DNA of 64,000 nucleotides. Origin: Pseudomonadota bacterium. GTDB taxonomy: Bacteria; Myxococcota_A; Polyangia; Polyangiales; Polyangiaceae. The first letter of the stretch is position 1. Every line of letters begins with the position of its first letter. Below are positions 7,769 through 16,483 of the stretch, in pieces. The notes under the pieces are model-generated. The model saw only the letters and a program-made list of their open reading frames with translations, was not told the origin of the DNA and made no database searches. A program made the translations under genes and the position numbers. Location of the stretch: assembly GCA_023398955.1 (NCBI GenBank), contig JAEWRL010000185.1, forward strand, positions 1-64,000, given 5' to 3'.

Positions 7769-8803
7769 ATGCGTCGTTCTATCATCTTTACTTGCTTTTC
7801 CATGACCGCAGGGGTGTTCGCGGCCATCTCTTGCAGCTCGGGCGATTCCGACTCGGGGTGCCCCGAAGGGACCGTGCTGTGCGCAGACGGGCGCTGCTAC
7901 GGGAATGGCGTACCTTGCCCCGAGGCCGTGGGGGGCACCGGTGGTGGCACGGGGCTCGGCGGCGGCCCGAGCAGCTCCGGCGGTCAGACAAGCGCAACGG
8001 GCGGCGCCCCTGTCTCGGGCTCGGATGGAGGGATCATCATCCCTGATGCCGAGCCGGTCTCTGCTACTTGCCCAGACGCGGCCCGGGGCTCGGGAACATT
8101 CACGAACGCCTACGACGGGCGCTTCGTCAACGTCGTCAACAGCGACAAGCAGTATTATCTGGCCACCAACTGGTGGAGCCTCGGTACCCAGGCGCCCCCC
8201 ACGGTGCGATGGGATGGGCTCTCGTTCTCGTTGAGCAACATGGGCTCAGGAACGACGAGCAACGCGCCCATCGGCTACCCCTCGCTCTTCATCGGGCACT
8301 ACCAGGGCCACAGGACCGCGGGGAGCAACCTACCGAAGCGTGTGGGCGACATCAACCGCATCCCGACGGCTCTCCTCAGCAACGCGACGCAGGGCGCCAG
8401 CGCAAACTACAACGTTGCTTACGACGTGTGGTTCACCGACGGCGGCGAGTTGACCGCCGGAGCGACAGCGCCGCCAGCTCAAGGCGCCTTCCTCATGGTA
8501 TGGCTCTTCGATCCCTCCGGGCGTCAGCCGCGCGGCTCGAATCGGCGGCCCGGCGCGACCATCTCGGGCGTCCCCGGCAGCTGGGACGTCTGGGTCGACT
8601 CGACGCAACCACCCTGCATCTCCTACGTGAGCACTAGCTTCCGAAACTCCCTGGAGTTCGACCTCAACCACTTCATCCGAGACGGCGTGAGCAACGGCTA
8701 CCTCAATGACAACATGGATCTTGCCGTCATCTTCGGTGGCACCGAGGTGTGGAACGGCGGCGAGGGCCTCAGCATCGACGGTTTCTGCGCCATCGTCGAG
8801 TGA
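7769..8803 (+). CDS. GH12-fold secreted lipoprotein lacking the nucleophile Glu
   Basis: A 344-residue protein with GGAGG just upstream of the ATG. The signal peptide ends in a lipobox (AAISC), followed by a small Cys-rich segment and a Gly/Ser-rich tether. From about residue 105 it follows the GH12 endoglucanase jelly roll: YLATNWWSLG, PIGYPSLFIGHYQG and NYNVAYDVWF. The acid/base Glu326 is kept in GTEVWNGGEGL. In active GH12 enzymes the nucleophile sits in YEIMIWL; here the aligned block is AFLMVWL, which places Phe241 where Glu should be, while the following QPxGS is kept. It is therefore probably inactive as a retaining glycosidase and may bind beta-glucan. An alternative alignment placing a nearby Glu or Asp there looks worse. 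Confidence 0.82.
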   Translation: MRRSIIFTCFSMTAGVFAAISCSSGDSDSGCPEGTVLCADGRCYGNGVPCPEAVGGTGGGTGLGGGPSSSGGQTSATGGAPVSGSDGGIIIPDAEPVSATCPDAARGSGTFTNAYDGRFVNVVNSDKQYYLATNWWSLGTQAPPTVRWDGLSFSLSNMGSGTTSNAPIGYPSLFIGHYQGHRTAGSNLPKRVGDINRIPTALLSNATQGASANYNVAYDVWFTDGGELTAGATAPPAQGAFLMVWLFDPSGRQPRGSNRRPGATISGVPGSWDVWVDSTQPPCISYVSTSFRNSLEFDLNHFIRDGVSNGYLNDNMDLAVIFGGTEVWNGGEGLSIDGFCAIVE

Positions 8804-8934
8804 GGGGCTGGGTGTACGGCGTCGTGGCCCTTACGCGACGCGCCACGCTGCGGGCAGGTCAGTTTGGCCGACCGAAAAGCCAACACTCGCCGCGGTTGCA
8901 CGGGGCGGCCACTGCGGCTAAGCCCTTGCCCACG

Positions 8935-9540
8935 ATGACAGCGCGTAGTCTTCCGGCCCTGCTCGGCGCCGCCCTCACCTTGATGGCTCTCCTCGCCTTC
9001 AGCGCTCCGGCGCAGGCTCAAACGAAGATTGCGGTGGTGGACACCCAGCGCGCCATCATGGAGACCGAGGATGGCCTGCGCGCCCAGGCAACGCTGAAGA
9101 AGCTCTTCGACAGCCGCCAGCAGCAGCTCGATCGAAAGCAGTCGGACCTCCAGCAGGAGCGTGAGGACATCGAGAAGCAGCGCGATGTCCTCAGCAAAGA
9201 GGCCCTGGCGAAGCGCATCGAGCAGTGGCAGCGAGAAATGACGCAGCTTCAGGCCGTGTACGTCGAGTACAACAAGGAGCTGCAGAAGAAACAGAACGAG
9301 CTCACGCAGCCCGTTTTTCAGAAGGCGATGGGCATCATCCGAAGGCTTGCCACGAGCGAAGGGATCGACATCGTCGTAGACAGGCAAGCGGCAGCCTACG
9401 TGCGTTCGGATCTCGACCTCACGGATCGGGTGATCGCCATGTACAACCGTGGCGACGCTGGAGGGGATCCCGCTCCAGCTGGCACGACGAAGTCCGAGCC
9501 GGCCAAGACGGGGGCGGCGCCCGCTGCACCCAAGCAGTAG
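8935..9540 (+). CDS. skp: Skp/OmpH-family periplasmic chaperone
   Basis: A 201-residue protein. The signal peptide has a hydrophobic core and an Ala-rich cleavage region ending APAQA. The mature part starts TKIAVVDTQRAIMETEDG, the typical OmpH beta strand, then a long charged helical hairpin (about residues 60-120, rich in Gln/Glu/Lys) that forms the tentacle-like cavity, then QKAMGIIRRLATSEGIDIVVD. An extra Ala/Pro/Lys tail follows. Skp carries unfolded outer-membrane proteins to the BAM complex. The ATG at 8935 is preferred over upstream in-frame codons because it gives a proper signal peptide. It is first in a skp-lpxD-fabZ-lpxA series. Confidence 0.9.
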   Translation: MTARSLPALLGAALTLMALLAFSAPAQAQTKIAVVDTQRAIMETEDGLRAQATLKKLFDSRQQQLDRKQSDLQQEREDIEKQRDVLSKEALAKRIEQWQREMTQLQAVYVEYNKELQKKQNELTQPVFQKAMGIIRRLATSEGIDIVVDRQAAAYVRSDLDLTDRVIAMYNRGDAGGDPAPAGTTKSEPAKTGAAPAAPKQ

Positions 9541-9574
9541 GGAGGAACCCTCTTCCTCGGGCCTCGGAGCGACG

Positions 9575-10534
9575 ATGCCGCCACCGCTGAGCGGACTTCG
9601 CCTCCGGGCGAGGATGCCCCTCGAAAGCCTCGTCGCGGCGTTCGGAGGCAGTGCTCCGACAAGAGCGTTCGAGCTGGCGGTCGAGCGCATCGTCTTGGGC
9701 AGAGATGCCCAGATGGAGCTCATGCTGCCGACGGACTTGGCAGTCGTTGCGCACCCGCGACACCTGCCGGCGCGGCCGGGCGCCGGAGTCTTCCTCACCT
9801 CTGGCACATTGCGACGCCGCCTCCCAGACGCGCACTGCTGGGAGCACACGCACCCGATGTGGGTGCTCGCGGGCCTGTTGGAGATGACCAGCGAAGTACC
9901 CGCGACCGCTGAGGGGCCGGGCTGGGACGGGCCCGCTTCTCGAGCAGGCACGACCATCGCGGACAGCGCCGTGGTCTCAGCGGACGCGAGCATCGGCCCC
10001 GGCTCCGTCGTCGAGCCCCAAGCCGTCATTTACCCGGGAGTGAAGCTGGGGCGGTCGGTGCACGTGGGCGCTGGAGCCGTGATTGGACGCCCTGGCTTCG
10101 GGTGGGCATTCGGGCCCGATGGCAGCAGGCGCCGAATGCCCCAGCGGGGCGGGGTCGTGCTCGAGGACGATGTCGAGGTGGGCCCCCTCTGCACAATTGA
10201 TTCGGGGACGATTACCCCGACTCGTATCGGAGCAAGAACGGCACTCGATGCCCACGTGCACGTCGGACACAATGTGACAATCGGCTGTGATTGCCTCGTC
10301 GCGGCCCAAGCGGGCTTCGCGGGGTCGGTGCGCATCGGCGACCGCGCGCGCATCGGGGGCAAGGCGGGGTGCTCGGACAACGTCACCCTCGGGGACGACG
10401 TTCACGTCGCGGCCAAGGCCGGCGTGATCCGAGATGTACCCGACGGCCAGGCCGTGGCAGGATTTCCCGCCGTGCCCCGCACCCGCTGGCTTGCAGCGAT
10501 GGCACACCTGCTCAGGAAGAAACCCGGCCCATGA
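9575..10534 (+). CDS. lpxD: UDP-3-O-acylglucosamine N-acyltransferase LpxD
   Basis: A 319-residue protein that adds the N-linked hydroxyacyl chain to UDP-3-O-acyl-glucosamine, the third step of lipid A synthesis, in the cytoplasm. The N-terminal third is the uridine-binding domain. A left-handed beta-helix of hexapeptide repeats follows (TIADSAVVSADASIGPGS, then VIYPGVKLGRSVHVGAGAV). The catalytic His is in LDAHVHVGHNVTIG, and IGRPGFGWAF matches the conserved IGxxGFG motif. The ATG at 9575 begins the recognisable sequence; the open frame extends upstream inside skp but without similarity. Its stop overlaps the fabZ start by 4 bp (ATGA), implying coupled translation. Confidence 0.93.
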   Translation: MPPPLSGLRLRARMPLESLVAAFGGSAPTRAFELAVERIVLGRDAQMELMLPTDLAVVAHPRHLPARPGAGVFLTSGTLRRRLPDAHCWEHTHPMWVLAGLLEMTSEVPATAEGPGWDGPASRAGTTIADSAVVSADASIGPGSVVEPQAVIYPGVKLGRSVHVGAGAVIGRPGFGWAFGPDGSRRRMPQRGGVVLEDDVEVGPLCTIDSGTITPTRIGARTALDAHVHVGHNVTIGCDCLVAAQAGFAGSVRIGDRARIGGKAGCSDNVTLGDDVHVAAKAGVIRDVPDGQAVAGFPAVPRTRWLAAMAHLLRKKPGP

Positions 10535-11004
10535 TCGAATACTCTCCGTCGAGCCGCCCCGTCTCCCTGGACATCCAGAAGATCCTCAAAATCCTCCCGC
10601 ACCGTTTTCCGTTCGTGCTGGTGGACCGGGTGACGAGCATCGTCCGAGACGTCCGCATCGCTGCTCACAAGATGGTCACCTACAACGAACCCTGGTTCCA
10701 GGGGCATTTCCCCGAACAGCCCATCATGCCGGGCGTCCTCATCATCGAGGCACTCGCGCAGGCGGGGGGACTCCTCGCCTACGCCTCGGATCCTTTCGAC
10801 GCGACTCACAGCGTCATGTACTTCCTGAGCATCGACAAGGCGAAGTTCCGAAACACCGTCACCCCAGGGGACCGCCTCGACCTGCATGTCGAGGTGCTGC
10901 ACCACAGGACGAACGTCTGGAAGTTTCGCGGAGAAGCAACCGTTGACGGCACGGTCTGCGCCCAAGCCGACCTGCTAGCATCGGTGATCGACCGCGCGAA
11001 ATGA
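10531..11004 (+). CDS. fabZ: 3-hydroxyacyl-ACP dehydratase FabZ
   Basis: A 157-residue hot-dog-fold enzyme that dehydrates (3R)-hydroxyacyl-ACP in type II fatty acid synthesis. The start of homology is IQKILKILPHRFPFVLVDRV. The active-site block is GHFPEQPIMPGVLIIEALAQ with the catalytic His and Glu. The length is normal for FabZ. It overlaps lpxD through ATGA at 10531-10534 and is followed by lpxA 40 bp on. This linkage balances the shared hydroxyacyl-ACP pool between phospholipid and lipid A synthesis. Confidence 0.95.
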   Translation: MIEYSPSSRPVSLDIQKILKILPHRFPFVLVDRVTSIVRDVRIAAHKMVTYNEPWFQGHFPEQPIMPGVLIIEALAQAGGLLAYASDPFDATHSVMYFLSIDKAKFRNTVTPGDRLDLHVEVLHHRTNVWKFRGEATVDGTVCAQADLLASVIDRAK

Positions 11005-11044
11005 TGCTGGCGCGCCTGGCATTCGCGCCATAATCCACGTCCTC

Positions 11045-11812
11045 GTGGCAGTCCATCCTACCGCCATCGTCTCCCCGCGTGCCGACCTCGCGTCGACGGC
11101 TGAGGTGGGCCCGTTCTGCGTCGTGGGTGATGACGTCGTACTCAGCGAGGGCTGCCACCTCCTAGCCCATGCAGTCGTCCTCGGCCCCACGCGACTCGGC
11201 CAAGGCAATCGTGTGTTTCCGTTCGCCACGCTGGGAGCCGCACCCCAGGACCTCTCCTACCGCGGCGAACCGACCCTCCTCGAAGTCGGCAACGGCAACG
11301 AATTCCGGGAGGGCGTCACCGTGCATCGTGGAACGGTGAAGGGCGGGGGAACGACGCGGCTCGGCTCTCACTCATTGTTCATGACGGGATCGCACGTCGC
11401 CCACGATTGCGTCGTCGGGAGTCGCGTCGTTCTCACCAACTTGGCAACCCTGGGCGGACACGTCACCGTGGCGGACAGCGCCGTCCTGGGTGGACATGTT
11501 GCCGTCGCGCCCTTCGTTCGGGTAGGGCGTGGCGCCTTCATCGCTGGTGGAGCGCGCGTGGAAAGAGACGTGCCGCCCTTCATGATCGCGGCTGGAGACC
11601 GGGCGCGCATCCGAGCGCCCAACCGCGTCGGGCAACGTCGTTTGGGAGTACCCGAAGACTCACGCCGCGCGTTGAAGGCGGCGTTTCGTCTGCTCTGGGG
11701 ACGCCGAGGCTCGTTCGGCGCCCTCGTGGAGCTGGAAGCGCGGCTCGGCCAGGATATCTGGGTGGCGGAGCTCATCGACTTCCTGCGCACAGGAGTCCAT
11801 CAACGGCCGTGA
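11045..11812 (+). CDS. lpxA: UDP-N-acetylglucosamine O-acyltransferase LpxA
   Basis: A 255-residue protein starting at GTG, near the usual length of about 260. It transfers a hydroxyacyl chain to the 3-OH of UDP-GlcNAc, the first lipid A step. The left-handed beta-helix begins VHPTAIVSPRADLASTAEVG; the catalytic His lies in FMTGSHVAHDCVVGS; the substrate-contacting block is GVTVHRGTVKGGGTTRLG. The C-terminal helical domain includes LKAAFRLLW. No clear Shine-Dalgarno sequence precedes the GTG, so the start is less certain than the gene. It is last in the skp-lpxD-fabZ set. lpxB or lpxI does not follow; the next gene is convergent. Confidence 0.93.
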   Translation: MAVHPTAIVSPRADLASTAEVGPFCVVGDDVVLSEGCHLLAHAVVLGPTRLGQGNRVFPFATLGAAPQDLSYRGEPTLLEVGNGNEFREGVTVHRGTVKGGGTTRLGSHSLFMTGSHVAHDCVVGSRVVLTNLATLGGHVTVADSAVLGGHVAVAPFVRVGRGAFIAGGARVERDVPPFMIAAGDRARIRAPNRVGQRRLGVPEDSRRALKAAFRLLWGRRGSFGALVELEARLGQDIWVAELIDFLRTGVHQRP

Positions 11813-11819
11813 ACGAGCG

Positions 11820-11858
11820 GAATCGTCGGGTGCGCTCGACAACCGCTCCCGACGATTC
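11820..11858. terminator. Bidirectional hairpin between lpxA and TPR gene
   Basis: A perfect 11-bp stem, GAATCGTCGGG (11820-11830) with CCCGACGATTC (11848-11858), and a 17-base loop lie between the convergent stops. The 3' arm runs into the stop codon of the minus-strand TPR gene. No T-run follows on either side, so it would be a non-canonical terminator or an mRNA 3'-end stabiliser. Confidence 0.55.
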
Positions 11859-14406
11859 AGCGCCCCTTGCTATCGAAGAGATCATCGAAGATCTGATCGA
11901 ACTCGTCCTCCTCCGCTGGCTGAACTCGACTGGCAGGTTCGCTGCCCTCTAGCTTCGCGATCCGAGCTTTGACGTCGCGATACGTTGGGTTCCGTTTCGC
12001 GATCTTCCGGAAGTAGGCGAGTGCCTCTCGCCGACTCGCCGCTGATTCATGGGCGCGGCCGAGCTCGTAGAAGAGGCTGATCTCTTGCTCGCCAGGCTTC
12101 TGGGGAGCCTCCAGCCCGCGCAGGTAAGCTGCGATCGCTTCGCCCGGAGACCCTTGCTCCATGCGTATCATGCCAATCATGGCAAAACACATACACTCTC
12201 GGGCTCCGTCGCGCGCCGCAAGCTCGAACTCCTTGATGGCATCCGGCAGGAGTCCCATCTCCTTGTAGGCAACCCCGAGATCATAGTGTGTGGCGCTGTC
12301 GCTCTCGTCGACCTGTGCCTTGACGCCTTCCTTGAACTTCTCGAAGACCTTCTCGACGTCTACTTCATTCCCGAGCCCGGCGAAGTCCCGCCCCTCGGAA
12401 TCAAGGGAATCCGGATCGAGGCCGAGCTGCTCCAGGGCGTCGAGGGAAGCCCCAATGTCGAACTCCGGCGCAGCGAACGCTGACTCATCGACAACCTGCG
12501 GGGCGGGGTGCCCACTGGCGCCAGTGGCCGCAGCCTCAGCGAGCTCATCGACTTCCGCGATACGCTCGATAATCAGCGGATGATTGGGAGTGCGCTGCAG
12601 CTGTTCGGAGAGGATTGCTCGCGCGTCCTGGTAGAGTCCACGCGCGGCGAAGAACTCCGCCTCCTCGAGCACCTCCTCGACGACAGGCGCGCCAAACCCC
12701 TCGGCGTCTGCGGCGATCGGCGACGGCTCTTCCTCCGGAACACCGGCAGGGGGACGTTCGCTGAGGGGAAAGCTCGGGAGGGCTCCTTCTTCGCTGGTGG
12801 TGAATGGGTCGTCGAGAGCCTGCCCGGGATAGTACTCGGCCCCGGGAGGGCCAGCGGGTACGACGATCCCTAGGTGCTGAGCCATCTCTAGAGCAGCCGG
12901 GTTCTCGGCCTCCTGTGCCAACACCTCCTCGACGAGGGCCCGACCCGCGTCGAGAGCACCATCTTCGACGTAGATCGTCGCCAGCGTCAGCGTCTCGGCG
13001 ATAGCGCTCTTCAGATCCCCTGACTCCGCCAGAATGAGCCGCAACTTGTCGCGTATCTCCGTGCTCCGCGGGTCAATCTCGAGAGCCATGTTGAGCGTCT
13101 CGATGGCCTTGGAGTAGAGGCGCAGCTTGCGGAACGACTCCGCGTCCACGACCGCCTTGCGCGAATGGGCAAGCGCATCGAAAGACTCTGAATCGGAGTA
13201 CTCGTCATCGACGTCGATTTCCTCGATCCCCGCGCTGCTCGTCGGCAGTTCGGTCGCCCCAAAACCGTGGGCAGGCGGGGCGGCTCCTGCTGCTGGGACC
13301 TCATCGACCTCGTCGATTTCCTGTACTTCTTCGACGTCGTCCTCGAGAGCGTCTACTTCGTCGATCTCCTCCACCTCTTCGATGAAGGGTCCCTCGGGCG
13401 ACGGTCTCTCGGACAGGGCCGCGCTACTAACAGCCAGCGCCTGAAGGGCGCGCACCTGTTCATCGTGGGGCGCGACGCGGCTGAGGTGCTGGACAAGCTG
13501 ATTGAAGAACTCGACCTCTCCCGATTCGCGAGCAATGCGTGCCATCTCCTTGTAGACTTCGATGGCTTTTCCTTCCTGCTCGATCTGGGAGAACGCTAGT
13601 GCGAGCAAGCCGAGCGTGTTCAGATCCTTCGGGTCAGCCTGAAAACAGACCTGAAGCTTCGACAGGGCAAGCATGCCTGACTCCCTGTCGCCCCGCTGGA
13701 GGTACAGCTCCGCGGCGACCTTCGCGAATCGCGGGTCTTGCCTGAAGTGCAGGATACGTTCGACTACCTTCAGCGCGTCCTCGCGGCGCTCGAGCTTGAG
13801 CAGCAGCTCCGCCGCGTGCCAGAAGGAGTCAATCGCCGTGTCCAGCTCCTGGACGCGGCAGCTCGCCTCCGCCAAGCGCAAGTGCGGCAACGGATTGGTT
13901 GGGTCGAGCTCGACCATGCGCTCGAACACCTGGATGGCCTCGCGATCACGGCCAGTCGCCTGATACCGGTTGGCGAGCTCGTCGTAGGCCGCCAGGGCGT
14001 CGCTCACCAGCCCCAGTTGGGTGTAGATCTCGGCTAGGCGTGGCGTGACATGCGCGTACTGGTCGGCGAGGTGGGGCGCGTGCTTGCGCAAGACCTCACG
14101 AATCTGCTTGTAGACGGCGATTGCCTTCAGCGCGAAGCCTTGCTGCGCGTAGAATTGGCCTACTCGATCATAGGTCGCGACAGCATCCCCGAAGGCACCA
14201 ATGCGAGTCTGAAGGTCGCCAATCTTCAGCCAGGTGCGCGCGTCGTTGGAGTCCTGCTCCACGATGCGCCTGTACTCCTCGATAGCTCTGTCGTACTTCC
14301 TGCGGTCGACGAACTTCTGAGCGCTCTGGAGGATCTTCTCTCGGTCTATTGTCACGGTGGGTCCGGATGGCCGCGCAGCCAGGCGCTCGCGGGGTTCCTG
14401 GGGCAC
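11857..14406 (-). CDS. Large cytoplasmic TPR protein
   Basis: An 849-residue protein. From about residue 22 there are consecutive tetratricopeptide repeats (YDRAIEEYRRIVEQDSNDA, AVATYDRVGQFYAQQG, AIQVFERMVELDPTNPLP). A central acidic low-complexity segment (EEVEEIDEVDALEDDVEEV) links to further TPRs, a second disordered region, and C-terminal repeats such as HYDLGVAYKEMGLLPDAI. There is no signal peptide or membrane span. Large proteins of this layout act as scaffolds in deltaproteobacteria; the myxococcal polarity protein SgmX is one example, but I cannot claim orthology. The listed start is a GTG; a second in-frame GTG at 14355 lies closer to conserved sequence. Neither has a good ribosome binding site. 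Confidence 0.85.
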   Translation of the reverse strand: MPQEPRERLAARPSGPTVTIDREKILQSAQKFVDRRKYDRAIEEYRRIVEQDSNDARTWLKIGDLQTRIGAFGDAVATYDRVGQFYAQQGFALKAIAVYKQIREVLRKHAPHLADQYAHVTPRLAEIYTQLGLVSDALAAYDELANRYQATGRDREAIQVFERMVELDPTNPLPHLRLAEASCRVQELDTAIDSFWHAAELLLKLERREDALKVVERILHFRQDPRFAKVAAELYLQRGDRESGMLALSKLQVCFQADPKDLNTLGLLALAFSQIEQEGKAIEVYKEMARIARESGEVEFFNQLVQHLSRVAPHDEQVRALQALAVSSAALSERPSPEGPFIEEVEEIDEVDALEDDVEEVQEIDEVDEVPAAGAAPPAHGFGATELPTSSAGIEEIDVDDEYSDSESFDALAHSRKAVVDAESFRKLRLYSKAIETLNMALEIDPRSTEIRDKLRLILAESGDLKSAIAETLTLATIYVEDGALDAGRALVEEVLAQEAENPAALEMAQHLGIVVPAGPPGAEYYPGQALDDPFTTSEEGALPSFPLSERPPAGVPEEEPSPIAADAEGFGAPVVEEVLEEAEFFAARGLYQDARAILSEQLQRTPNHPLIIERIAEVDELAEAAATGASGHPAPQVVDESAFAAPEFDIGASLDALEQLGLDPDSLDSEGRDFAGLGNEVDVEKVFEKFKEGVKAQVDESDSATHYDLGVAYKEMGLLPDAIKEFELAARDGARECMCFAMIGMIRMEQGSPGEAIAAYLRGLEAPQKPGEQEISLFYELGRAHESAASRREALAYFRKIAKRNPTYRDVKARIAKLEGSEPASRVQPAEEDEFDQIFDDLFDSKGR

Positions 14407-14512
14407 GAAAATGTTACGGAACGGCGGGGTCTATGGTCAAGGAAGCCACTGCCGAACGGCGCCGACCTCACTCCTTTACGCGGCACCTCTCAGCCCTCCT
14501 CTCCGAAGCAAG

Positions 14513-14932
14513 CTAGAAGGGCTTGAGGACGGCGAAGAAGGTCGTCGCGGCTGCGCAAACCAGTAAAGCGGCTCCAAGAAGCTTGGCATTTCCCGCAACG
14601 TTGCGCTTGCCCGCAGCCATCGCTTTCGCTTGCGCCCCAATCACATGATGTAGGGCCAAGATGACGAGGGCAAAGAGCAGCTTGCCGTGCATGTACTTCG
14701 TTACGACGAAGTATAGGTCCAGGTTACTGAACAGGCGTAGCAGGCCCACCACGAGTGACGACACCATGGCCGGGACCGCGAGCTGCCTGTAGACGGAAAG
14801 CCCGAGGCGGCCTCGCTCCGCGGAGGTGCCAGTGGACCCAGGCAGTATCCAAGCCACGGCCAGGATCGAGCCTATCCAGACGAGGTTCGCGACGACGTGG
14901 ACGACGACCAGCAGGCCGAGTATTTGGCTCAC
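14513..14932 (-). CDS. Small CopD/HemJ-like integral membrane protein
   Basis: A 139-residue protein with four predicted membrane helices: ILGLLVVVHVVANLVWIGS, then about residues 50-70, 82-100 and 115-135. The first helix carries a His followed by NLVWIG, the third starts YMHGKLLFALVILALHH. Such His-containing helices and the W/YxHxKLL block resemble the CopD family and HemJ-type protoporphyrinogen oxidases. Lack of the full HemJ signature keeps the call general. It starts at GTG and is divergent from tldD, with a gap of about 100 bp that must hold both promoters. Confidence 0.65.
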   Translation of the reverse strand: MSQILGLLVVVHVVANLVWIGSILAVAWILPGSTGTSAERGRLGLSVYRQLAVPAMVSSLVVGLLRLFSNLDLYFVVTKYMHGKLLFALVILALHHVIGAQAKAMAAGKRNVAGNAKLLGAALLVCAAATTFFAVLKPF

Positions 14933-15028
14933 GAAGGGAACCTAATCCGTCCTGCCACGAAACGGCAAGAACCGAACGTGACGAAGGCGCCGAGGAGGCC
15001 TCGCTTGCGGCCAGAGCCAAGGGATTGC

Positions 15029-16483
15029 ATGGTCTGCCCTATGACCCAATCGGCCTATCGAGCTCCCTTCGCACCAGGTGGCACAGCCCCGATGGACTCT
15101 GTCCTCTGCGAGCGTCTCCTCGGGCTGGCCCTCTCCCGCGGGGGTGACTATGCCGACCTTTTCTTCGAGTACCGCGCCGCTGGCGGTTTGTCGTTCGAGG
15201 AGGGAATCACCCGCAGTGCATCGCGGGGCGTTGCGATGGGCCTCGGAGTACGGGTTCAGAAAGGTGAAGCCACCGGTTACGCCCATGTAGAGGAGCTCAC
15301 CGAGGAAGCGATGCGGCGAGCAGCAGAAACGGCCGCCCGAATCGCGAGCGGCGGGGGTGGGATCAGTGGTATTCAGCTAACGAAGCGTGAGATCCCGCAG
15401 CGCTACGCCGTGGAGCTCCCCTCAATTGAGTTGGCCGGCGCACCAAAACGCGAGCTACTCGAGCGGGCAAGTCGCGCCGCGCAGGCTGTGGACGCGCGCA
15501 TCAGGAAGGTCGCCGCTAGCTTTGCGGAGGAGATTCGGGAGATTCTCATCGCCTCGAGCGATGGCCGCTTCGTCCACGACAAGCAGCCGCTGCTCCGCTT
15601 TTCGGTGCAGGCAGTGGCGGAGGACGGCATGCGCCGCGAGGCCGGCCGCAGCGGTGGTGGGGGCCGGATGACGTTGGGCTACTTCGAAGGGTTCTCCCCA
15701 GAGTGGCATGGCGAGGCAGCCGCAAGGCAAGCATTGGTGATGTTGGAATCCGTGCCTGCCCCAGCCGGCCAACTTGAAGTCGTCCTTGCTCCCGGCGACA
15801 GCGGAATACTGCTGCATGAGGCGGTGGGCCATGGTCTGGAGGCCGACTTCAACCGCAAGGGAACCAGCAACTACTCGAATAGAATCGGCCAGGTCGTCGC
15901 GAGCGAGTTGTGCTCCGTTGTCGACGACGCGACGCTGGCCCAAGGAAGGGGCACCATCAATGTCGATGATGAGGGCGAACAGCCGGGCCAAACCCTGCTC
16001 ATCGAGCGAGGGGTTCTGCGTGGCTACATGCAAGATCGTCTCTCGGCGCGTCTGTTGCGAAGCGCTCTGACGGGCAATGGCCGGCGGGAAAGCTTTGCCT
16101 GCGTGCCGATGCCCCGCATGACAAATACCATCTTGATGGCCGGCCCCCACGATCCGGAGGAAATAGTTGGCAGCGTCCGTCGCGGCATCTATGCGAAATC
16201 CTTTGGCGGAGGCCAGGTGGACATCTCGAACGGCGACTTCGTGTTCAATCTCACCGAAAGCTATCTCATCGAGGACGGCAAAATCGGCGCTCCGCTGAAA
16301 GGAGTGAACCTCATCGGCAACGGTCCCGAAACACTGCGTGACGTATCCATGTTGGGCAATGATGTGGCCGTTTCCGATGGGATTTGGACCTGCGGAAAGG
16401 ACGGCCAAAGTGTGCCCGTCGGTGTGGGGTGTCCCACGGTGAAGATTTCCCGGATTACAGTTGGTGGAACGCAGATCAGTTGA
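15029..16483 (+). CDS. tldD: Metallopeptidase TldD
   Basis: A 484-residue protein of the TldD/PmbA (U62) family. TldD and TldE form a heterodimeric metalloprotease that trims peptides such as microcin B17 and CcdA. The zinc site is HEAVGHGLEADF, and FGGGQVDISNGDFVFN plus LIGNGPETLRDVSMLGND in the C-terminal half are diagnostic. I chose the ATG at 15029 because AAGGGA sits four bases upstream; ATGs at 15041 and 15092 are alternatives, and conserved sequence starts at the last. The partner tldE/pmbA is not in the window. The following regulator gene overlaps its 3' end by about 20 bp. Confidence 0.92.
   Translation: MVCPMTQSAYRAPFAPGGTAPMDSVLCERLLGLALSRGGDYADLFFEYRAAGGLSFEEGITRSASRGVAMGLGVRVQKGEATGYAHVEELTEEAMRRAAETAARIASGGGGISGIQLTKREIPQRYAVELPSIELAGAPKRELLERASRAAQAVDARIRKVAASFAEEIREILIASSDGRFVHDKQPLLRFSVQAVAEDGMRREAGRSGGGGRMTLGYFEGFSPEWHGEAAARQALVMLESVPAPAGQLEVVLAPGDSGILLHEAVGHGLEADFNRKGTSNYSNRIGQVVASELCSVVDDATLAQGRGTINVDDEGEQPGQTLLIERGVLRGYMQDRLSARLLRSALTGNGRRESFACVPMPRMTNTILMAGPHDPEEIVGSVRRGIYAKSFGGGQVDISNGDFVFNLTESYLIEDGKIGAPLKGVNLIGNGPETLRDVSMLGNDVAVSDGIWTCGKDGQSVPVGVGCPTVKISRITVGGTQIS

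Noticed and set aside
9449..9574. N-terminal extension of lpxD inside skp
   Set aside because: The extension is Arg/Pro-rich and unlike LpxD; the ATG at 9575 starts the conserved sequence.
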